A stretch of DNA of 15,068 nucleotides from Phoronis ovalis (taxonomy: Eukaryota; Phoronida; Phoronidae): the NCBI GenBank assembly GCA_028565635.1, contig JAOXYB010029301.1, positions 1 to 15,068 on the forward strand. The letters run 5' to 3'. A model generated the notes under the pieces. It was given only the letters and a program-made list of their open reading frames with translations. It was not told the DNA's origin and made no database searches. Positions 1 through 9,600 of the stretch are shown in pieces. Numbering within the stretch: position 1 is the stretch's first letter; every line of letters begins with the position of its first letter. The translations under genes and the position numbers were made by a program.

Positions 1-438
1 CAATTCCTTTCGCTCAAATAACCAATTTAAACAGCGTACAATGATGATTCTTCGAATCGTCGTTGTCTTGTTTATTTAGTGTTTTGTTACTTTAAATACT
101 AAACTGTGCAATTCTTTTTTATTTAGTGTTTTGTTACTTTAAATGCTAAACTGTGCAATTCTTTTTTAATTAGTGTTTTGTTACTTTAAATGCTAAACTG
201 TGCAATTCTTTTTAAGCATTTGTACTACGTACTCAATATCTAGTTTTGTACTCTCTTTATGATACTGCTGTTAAACTTTGTAGAATTAAAGAAAAGATGT
301 ACTTAAAAGTATTCAACTCACTGTCTGCTAAATGAAAGTCATTAAACTAGCCTTGCAGGGTAGTTAATATTGGTGTGCACCTTTCATCAATCCATACAAT
401 TTGAGCAGTAAAATTATGAAGCATGTGTGTATTTGCAG
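1..438 (+). other. Intron of KMT2C/D (left-truncated) with tandem repeat
   Basis: AT-rich noncoding sequence upstream of the first supported exon. It holds the 47-bp tandem repeat described separately. Positions 1-79 are open in one plus frame, but I could not match them to the KMT2C/D family or find a good donor, so I do not call an exon there. Confidence 0.6.
74..213. repeat. 47-bp tandem repeat, three copies
   Basis: Three adjacent copies begin at 74, 121 and 168. Each reads roughly (A)TTTAGTGTTTTGTTACTTT then AAATGCTAAACTGTGCAATTC and a T run. Differences are few: an A for G in copy 1 (AAATACT) and variation in the T run and first bases. The high identity suggests recent tandem duplication (minisatellite). 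Confidence 0.93.
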
Positions 439-617
439 GTCTAGTAACACGCCAGATACGATTGTTTCATCGTCATCACCAGAATTTATGCTGGGAGAAA
501 CGGAAGATAAATATCCTTCACTACGAGTCATCAAGGAAGAACAGACAGACGTGGAAAAAAGAATGTGTATGAATGCATCGCCAACTGTGCCTCTTATAGC
601 ACCTGTACCAATAAGAG
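439..617 (+). CDS. KMT2C: KMT2C/D exon 1 of 14 visible: linker with [14 protein letters not shown] motif
   Basis: The acceptor is TTTGCAG ending at 438 and the donor is GTAACA at 618. The first base completes a codon from an exon outside the window, and the last base starts the next codon (phase 1). The peptide opens [15 protein letters not shown] and continues through [12 protein letters not shown]. This closely matches the NTPES...SSSPES...RYPDLSLVKEE segment of vertebrate KMT2C, which identifies the gene even before the catalytic domains. It contains one SUMO-type motif (IKEE, codons 530-541). It has no folded domain and is probably disordered. Confidence 0.9.
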
Positions 618-3600
618 GTAACAGTGGCATAAAATTTTTGTCTGATTGTACCTACACTATGGTTTGAATAGCTTAATTACCATATGTATTGTCAATTATA
701 CACCCATTTTGTTAGTTTTGAAAATTTTCATTTAACATTTTGCCAGATGTAAATCACATACAACTTATGGCTGTTTATTCTTAATAAAAAAGTAAACTTG
801 TTCTTTAGTTTAAGCTGTCAGCTATAGTTCTTTATGTCATAATGATAAGTACAGTATTTTGTCTTGGCTCCTTATTATTAGACACACTTTATGTTGATAT
901 TTGCAGTTTGTACTTTAAAAGTAATAGATGAACAGACCTGTTTATACCTAGTACAGTTTTATTCTGCATTTATTTAATAGCCTCTTCTATTAAACAAGAA
1001 ATCAAGCAAGAGATGTATGAAACATCCCTCTCAGAGCAGCTTAAAAGAAGAAAGGAAGAAAGCTTGGCATATTTGCTAAAGAATAAAGAAAATTTGGCTG
1101 GTATTGCTGACAAGGATCCTCTCAAAGCCAAAACTTTGTCTACGTCAATTGCACAACCACTAAAAGATTATAGTAATCAGGTAAGACCGGTTGACTGCCG
1201 TCACTGTCTCACAAATAGGTTGGCCTAAATTAAGAGGAATACATCACAGTCCAAAAAAGTTTCATTTCTATTGGAGCAATAAACCATTTTTGATTCAGCA
1301 GAATTATGTCTGCACCACTTAAGAATTTTCTATGCCTTATCTTCTACATGCCATTTTGTATTGAGTTATAAATTAAAAGGATTACTCTTTAGGTGTCTGT
1401 GACCTTGACCTTATCAGCCACTGCAGCAGAAGATGTCCATGGAGTGTTGTCTGCTGTTGCGGATTTGTTAAAGATTGCTGTTCCAGCATCCTATGATGTC
1501 AGTCGAAGTCCTTCCCCTGAGCTGTTCAAACTTGGATTAAAACGTAAGCCATTAAAATGTGAGGAAAGTTACTTTAATAATAAAAATTGTGTAGTTTTAG
1601 TTGTCCCAGTATTTGTCACTTTACAGTGTTGTTGAATAAACATGTGCAGTAAACCTAATTATAAATTATTTTTCATAGGTGGTTAATAGAAAATAAAATA
1701 TATGTTCATGCTTTTTACTGTAGACAAAGAAGAAGCAGTTAACATCCAGTCGTTGATAAAATCTAAAGGCAAGTTCTGTCGGCACTGTGATGTTGTTGTG
1801 CCAATATATGGACGAGTCATGAAGAAAAAAGCTGAGTTGCCATTTGTGACCAAGGAAGAATTAGAGGCGGACGGTGATGAAGTATATTTTTGTAGTACAA
1901 ACTGTTACATGCAGTTTGCTATAATGCAACGAAGTTCTTCCCCTGCTGTGGAGGCTAAGGTAACATATGCTCTATTGACCCATTTGTTGTCAAGATAATA
2001 ACATGCTTAAAGTACAACGCAAGTACTAACATGATATTGGCTTTCCCTCATGATGTGTCATATTGGAACAATTTCCAAAAAGGATTATCAAAATCACTTA
2101 ATTTTTTCTGAAGTCATATGTTGTTTTGTTGTTATAGGATATGCAGCATTGTTTATACTATGATATTGCTATGCGAGAAACCATTTAAATCTCATACTGT
2201 AATTGATAATGTCATATAACCACTAGATTTGTATGCATTAATATAGTAAAAAACAGAAAATCCTGTATTTTTTCAATCAGACATATACACTCAAATGGCT
2301 ATATCTTTGTTTACATATTATCGCTAATACTATGTCTTTATCAAAATATTACATTTTAGTAATCAGATGATTGTTCATCAGTAAAAAATGCAGGATTTTT
2401 TGTTTTTACCATAGCGATTTCTTGTACACACAAAATAAGTAACTTAGAAATGAATCATGCAATTTTGATAATCCTTACTAGAGGTATACCTGCTGAGATG
2501 TTAGTGCATGCCTTGCACTTTAAGTATGTCACTTTTGCTTGAGGGCTATTCGCAGTTTCACTTGTCCTAAAGTTTTGCAAAGTTTTACTTGTCCTGATAT
2601 GCAAGGCTAATGTTTTATTGTCGCCAAGTTGCTTTGTTGAAGCACTGCTAGATTTGAGAGTGAACTTTCGTATCTCAGTACAGTACACTGTTTGTAAACT
2701 ACTGCACTATTTAACTATCGTACACCATTTGTGACCATCCTTATACATTATACACTGGAGATTACTAAAATTGAGTTGCCGAGTCATCGTTGTAAATTGC
2801 AGAAGGAGGGTGGCAATGTAATTGAGCATAAAAGTTCCCCAGCGGAAAAAGCTGCTGAAGTTAAACTTGAAAAACCTGTAACTGTTACCCTGCAACCCGT
2901 TCCACCAAAAAAATCAGAAAGTAAGCAATCAAATAAGAACAGGAGGAGAAGCAGCAGTGTAGATTCGCAATCACCGAAGAATCAAGTTAAAAAATGGAAA
3001 GGTATCCGGTGGCGTCGATGGGATTTGAAATTTGGCACCACAACTATAAAAATAAAACCAATGACAGATGAGGAGTTGTTTGAGGTAATGTTGATACTGT
3101 TCAAGTCGCAAAATGATGTACATGTATGAATTGTTCAAACTCAAAATTAGCTTTTCGTGGAATGCTGTTGTATGCTGTACATTCTATCAGATATTTTGAT
3201 GTAGCTGAAATTAATTTCAGCAGAATAAAAGCTTTAATATAACTAGTAATTTAAATAGGTTTGGAAGCAGTTGCTGGTACCTGTTTCAATATTTAATTTA
3301 TTACTGAATATCTGTCCACATTTTGTAACATTTCAGTGGCAGTCAGATTGATAATATTTCCTGCCCATATTATAACTGTCCATTTTCATGTTTTCAGCTT
3401 ATTCAGAGGTTACGCATCACCTTTAAACCTGAGCCAATGCCTACTGATGTAAGGCAGTGTATCTTATGCCAAAGGGTAGGAGATGGTAAAACAGATGGTC
3501 CTGCTAGGTAAAGGAACTGACGATTGCTTTCATTTTTAAATGCATTTTTGTATATTCTGTTTGCTCTCTGTCTCTTATTCAAAGTGGTTGCTGTAGTAAG

Positions 3601-6600
3601 GTTAGAAGTCGGTTGATATTCTAAACTGAATAAAAAAGGGATAAATTTTGGAGTTTACCTGTGTGTACATTGTATATTGTACTCAATTCAAAGTAACATT
3701 TGAATTATGGCCTGGGATTGATATAGAATAATGAGAAATGCATAATAATATAATTATTCTATTTAAATTATAGATTTTTATATTTTGGTCATAATGAATA
3801 TTTCAGCAGTTTGCCTTGGATGTGAGACACAAGCATGCTCTGCAATTTATCATAGTGTATATGTAACCATTCCATATTATTGAATTATGCCAATATGCTT
3901 TGTGGCCTTTGGAGATTGTTAAAATTATAGCTTTTTATTATTTTTATTTAAACATTTTAGCACAGGCATACAATTTGCATCATGGTGAATGGGAGACCAT
4001 AATAGGACTATACTAGCTTTAATATATAAGATTACCTTTAATATATAAGATTACCTAATAAATATGTGCATAACTGTTACAGGCTACTAAATTTTGATGC
4101 TGACAAGTGGGTCCATTTGAACTGTGCTTTATGGTCTTATGAAGTCTTTGAAACTGTAAGTGGAGCCCTGATGCATGTTGACCAGGCGATCAAGCGAGGC
4201 CAAACATTGGATTGTGTTGTGTGTCGTAAGAGTGGTGCTACTCTAAGTTGCTTTAAACAAAGATGTGTAAATATTTACCATGTCGGCTGTGCCAAGAAAA
4301 AAAACTGCATGTTCTTTGAAGACAAGGTAAGAAAAAATGTTAAATGCCACTAGTTGACATTGTTTAACAACTATGATGCATGATTCTTGGAATTCAAAAG
4401 TATATTGTCTTAAAAATATTGTTAATGCACATGTTCAGAGAGTTGTAACAAAGTGCTGTGTCTGATTTTAAGGGACATTGTTTCCAAATATGCTACAAAA
4501 TATAACTACTGTAGCCACAGAGCTTGATTTTTGCTGGAAATTTTCAGACTATACTGTGCCTGATGCACAAGCCAAAAGGTCCTGGCCCTGTGGAGATGGA
4601 GCTGGACTGTATATCCGTATTCAGGAGAGTGTATATAAACCGAGAAGAAGACAAACAATTAGCAAAGTAAGAGATTCATCTGTAGTTTGTGCTGTTATTC
4701 TAGTGCTATATACCCTTATGTTATTAGTTAGAATTCCACTTTGTGCTATTACTGAAGATTAGAATCTTTTTAGTGTATAACTTAACTAATGTCTGTGTGG
4801 TATAGGGTTCACTTTCTTGTAATTTTTTAGTTTTTACCTGGTAACATTATCTTTATCTGAATTTATTTCCTACAATATAAAAGAGCACATTTGCCTTCAA
4901 AAGCTTAGCAGCTGTAATCTGTCTACATTTATCGTATTATTTGTAATAAAACTAGTCGACTTTTGTTAGGCAGATAAAGGTGAATGGGCTCTTTTCATTT
5001 ATCATCATAATTAATGTTTTCCATTAATTTCCAACTGGGATCTAAGAAAGCTATGTTCGGAAATTAAAAATATGTCAACAATACCAGTATGATATACTAT
5101 TTATCCTAAAAGCAAAAATGGCAAAATACGTAATAGGAAACTATCCCAGACTTGAAGCACAAACTGGTCAGGTGACCAAACAGATGTGTCTTCCGGCCTT
5201 TATCCTTCATCCATGTCTTTCTTAGGTCCTCATCTACCTTACTTGGTACTTTATTCCAGTCTAAAGTGGTTTATTCTGTGTGGTGTTATTTTATCTTTTA
5301 CATTATTTTTCATTCACTTTAGGTATTTTGAATCAGATCTTTTTAGTGCTCATGTCTCCTATGCTCAGAAGTAAGCACTGAAATAAGTTACATTAAATTT
5401 TATGCTGTTCTCCTTAAAAATTATATTCATTGTGCTGGGTCTTTAAATCTCATGATTACTTAAAGTTACAGACATATAAAAATAAAATATTGGTAATTCA
5501 AATTTGTTTTTAACTACACAGCATAGAAAAGTGGACCAAAAGCATGAATATGGTTTTACTGCAGTGCAGTGGATTTTGTTTATAGGCAGCTGCACTTGTG
5601 TTAATTTTGCTTTTGGATCAGAATGTTAGTCCTCAATGTTTTGTTGATACCCTGCAGTAGCTCAATGTTTTGTTGCTACCCTGCAGGTAGGACCCAGAAT
5701 GTTTGTCCTCAATGTTTTGTTGATACCCTGCAGGTAGGACCCTTTCTAGTTAAAGGTTTAAATCTTGTCCCTAAAATGTGAGATTTGAGGTTACTCAACC
5801 ATCCACCACACTTAAAAAATTAGTTACTAATAAAATATATCGTTTACATTTTCCAAATTTATGAAGAGTTGAGGAAACATTATCTGTCTGATTATTTATT
5901 TTGTTTGCAGAATAAGTGCAAATTTATGCATAAAATAAGTTATTTTGCATTGCAAAAATGGTGATATCCCCCTAGTGGCAAGCATGGTAAACTGCAAATA
6001 GAAAGGGTTCTGTTAAACTGCTGATGCTCTGTGCTGTATGAAAACTGTTGATTTACAGTAAAACAGACAAATGAATGAAATTATATTGCGCAAGTGCAGC
6101 TACTATTTAGTAATTTTGTTGTTAAGTTTTGTTACTAACTACTGTACACTTTCAGGTTGAATTGTTCTGTTCTATCTTATTCTGAATTCAGTTTCCTTGC
6201 TCTCTCCATGTTAACAAAACTGCATCCTGAGTAACTCCACAAGTGGTTGTTCATTAGTGCTTGAAATCAACGTTGCATTAAATCTGCAGCTAACCATGTG
6301 GATTTTAGAACATTGATGAATGTGTTCTCTCATGTAACTAAGTGTTTAATCAGAATAAAGTAATACAGTGCCAACTCCTGAATGCAGCACCTCTGAAGCG
6401 TACTAATCAAGCACTTGTGAAGTTAGCTCCACTGATGAATCTTTGCTATCTCCGCATTAAGTTTGACTGCATGCACACATTCGAACTATGTAAAAACCAT
6501 CAGATTTCTTTGATGAAACATAAACACCAAATAAATTGAGTATTGTTTTACTTCAAGCTTGCATGGGTTGATGCCTAGGTATAATGTCTGCTATTCTTTC

Positions 6601-9600
6601 TTGGGCTACATGCGGGAAGGTCAGAAACCTGTAGAACATCACTATATTATACTAAAAATCTATTTCTACATCAATGTGTTGGGAATACTGGCTGCATAGT
6701 ATAGTGTATGTTCGACACTGACCTTGATTCAAAATCCTGTGTTATTGCTTAGTTGAAAAAAACAAGAAAGTAAAATGGATGAAGCTGTGTGCATGTTGTC
6801 AAACTTACTAGATGATGAAGCGAACATGTTTTTTAATTTGCATTCTTTCATTGTAACCAGTGTACTTCATGAAGAAGACAAGAAATGTTCTGTAAGGATG
6901 GGTGCAGTAACATATCACAATATTGGCCAGTTGTTACCTCATCAAATACAAACTAACCGGTTTCATACAAAAGATACCATATTTCCGGTAAGTAACTCAG
7001 TAAGGATTGCGATTTAGCATTGCTTAAAAATGACTAAATGTTACTAATTTGTAAATAATTGTCTTGCAAGATTTTATGGTGAAGAACATTGTTCGGCAAT
7101 ACTTATTGCCCCTTAAATTTTGGACATTTTAAATGAAAAGTCAAACAGATCAAAGTATACGCATTTTGAGAGTATGAAAATTAACTTAATAAATGTGCAG
7201 TTTACTTTCCTGTAAATGAGTCGGATGATATGTACTAAAGTAATTTTGAGTTAAAAATTAAATTTTTTGAAATGTAAATTTCAAAAGAACAGTGATAAGC
7301 CACCAAAAACTGCTCAACCTACATATAAATAGCCACAAAACCATATCTCAGACTTTGAAATTTTGTTTTGATCAAAAGATTTGGGTTTTCAAAATATAAG
7401 CATCTGACAGGAAAAAGTCAACAAAACCGAGTCAACAAAATTTCAACTGAAGCATCATATATTTTGAAAATAGCGAAATTTGAAAAATAGGAGACATATA
7501 ATGTGATTTACCGAGAGAAAAACAAATTACATATTTAAACAGTTTGAGTTGTGTACTTTCAAAATGTATATACTTTTGATTGTCTATCTAATAATCTAAA
7601 ATTTAACAAAGTATAAAGTGTGAATAACTTGTGCTGAATGATACTCATGAAGCAATGACATATTTGAAGAAGATTTTCATTGTTTTTACCAAGTATGTTG
7701 TGTAATTTTGGAATTTTTATGGATTTTATGTTTTCTAAGAACTCTTTAATAGATACTTCAGGCAGGATGAATAACACAACTGTATTTGGTCTATTTAAGG
7801 TTGGGTTCAAAAGCAGTCGTTTCTACTGGAGCATGCGATATGTCAATAAACGTTGCCGATACATATGCAGTATTCATGAAGGAGAAGGCCGACCACTCTT
7901 CATGATTCAAGTTGATGAAGCAGGGCACGATGAGGTGCTTTTCCAAGATAATACACCAAAAGGTGGGAGATAAATATATACTAAATATGTTATTCAAAAA
8001 TCTTTTAGTTGAATCTAAATTTGTTGGTAAAGCCAGAATGATGGATGCATTGTATTCATGTCATGCAAAACATATGTTTATAGGTGCATAATACACCACT
8101 GATAGACTAACATCAAGAAATTAAAGGCCAGTGGGATCTGGCAAACCAAGCATAGGTGTGCTGCTGAGACCAACTGACATAACATTAAAGATGTGTTTTC
8201 AGAATTTCAAATTCTATAGATTATCAATTCTTTAATAGTACCTCTTGATTGCTTTTTATAGCTGTGTGGAATCATGTATTGATTCTAGTGGAGAAGCTTC
8301 GAAAAGAAAACGATCTGGTAAAAATGTTTCCAACATTCCTAAGTGGCGAAGATTTGTTTGGATTAACTGAACCATCTATTGTCAGAGTCATCGAGTCTGT
8401 AAGTACATATCCAACACTTGGTAATAGATATCTATCTGCTGTTATTGATAAGCTAGATTTTTTTCTGTTTGCTTATCAGTATGTGACCTGATAAAATTGT
8501 TATTTGTTATGTCAAGCGAAATGCTTCCTGTACTTCATTATCTGTTCTGAAGGTGATAACCTGACCAGTGTCTGGAGAAACTTAGGAACAAACAAGTAAT
8601 CTCACAGAATTCACCCAAATAGATAGGTGCAATAAGTTTTGTGCTTCATCATTCATTTGTTTTATTGAACACAGTTGAGCTTATTTGAAAATAATGCCAA
8701 ATACAGGGCAAAGTATAACATACTATAACATACCAAACATATGATGTGGCATAAACAAGTTGATGCAAATTATAGTGGTATATATGTTCATAGTGTCATA
8801 CACAGTGTAAAATAAATTATAAGAATTGGTTTTAATATTCAATATATTTAGCTCCCTGGCACTGAATTTCTTCATAACTACCATTTTAAATATGGTCGTC
8901 TGCAACTTATTGAGATGCCTTTAACCATCAATCCCACTGGTTGTGCTAGATCAGAACCCAAGTTGAGGACGCACTTTAGAAGGTATGTAGGAATAATATA
9001 TAATTGAATTGTGTAAGGCTGTTGCATTCTCTCTGAAGGTTTCAGGACAAAATGATTAATATAACCTTCTTAGAAGAATGGAAAGTACAAGATGATATTA
9101 ACAGCATGATTACACAGTATTTTTATGAATTTGGCTTATAACTAATATACCTTTTTTGTTCAATTCCAGGCCTCACACACTTCAAGTAACTAAACACACA
9201 CATACATTGCCAAGTACAGTAACTGGTGTTGAAGATATCAATTCTCCCTACAACAAGCATTTCATTCATTCAAAATCACAGCAGTACAGACGCCTGAAAA
9301 CAGAATGGAGAAACTATGTTTATCTCGGCAGATCCCGCATTCAGGGTCTAGGTTTATACGCTGCCAGGGATATTGAACGACACACAATGGTGATCGAATA
9401 CATTGGTGAACTTATTCGTAATGAAGTAGCTGAAACTCGTGAAAAGATCTATGAGAGTCAAAATCGTGGAATCTATATGTTCCGTATATCTGATAACACT
9501 GTGGTTGATGCGACTATTGCAGGTGGTCTGGCCAGGTACATCAATCATTCGTGTCTGCCAAACTGTGTGGCAGAGGTCGTTCCATTTGAAAAGGATAGCA

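Noticed and set aside
1-79. Possible end of an upstream KMT2C/D exon
   Set aside because: One plus frame is open, but there is no good donor and no similarity to the family upstream of the SNTPD block.
2455-2895. Minus-strand open frames of 62-77 codons in the intron before exon 5
   Set aside because: They overlap the intron and the KMT2C/D exon in antisense and show no recognisable protein.
4478-4762. Plus-strand open frame over KMT2C/D exon 8
   Set aside because: It is in a different frame from the true exon 4548-4666, which matches the ePHD end; this is a shadow.
5140-5260. Possible LINE-like fragment on the minus strand (reads [16 protein letters not shown])
   Set aside because: Too short, no reverse transcriptase or endonuclease motif, no poly(A) or target duplication; the resemblance is only to charged sequence.
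5160-8575. Shared 10-mer CCTGACCAGT (minus strand near 5170, plus strand near 8561)
   Set aside because: The match does not extend into the flanks enough to distinguish it from chance.
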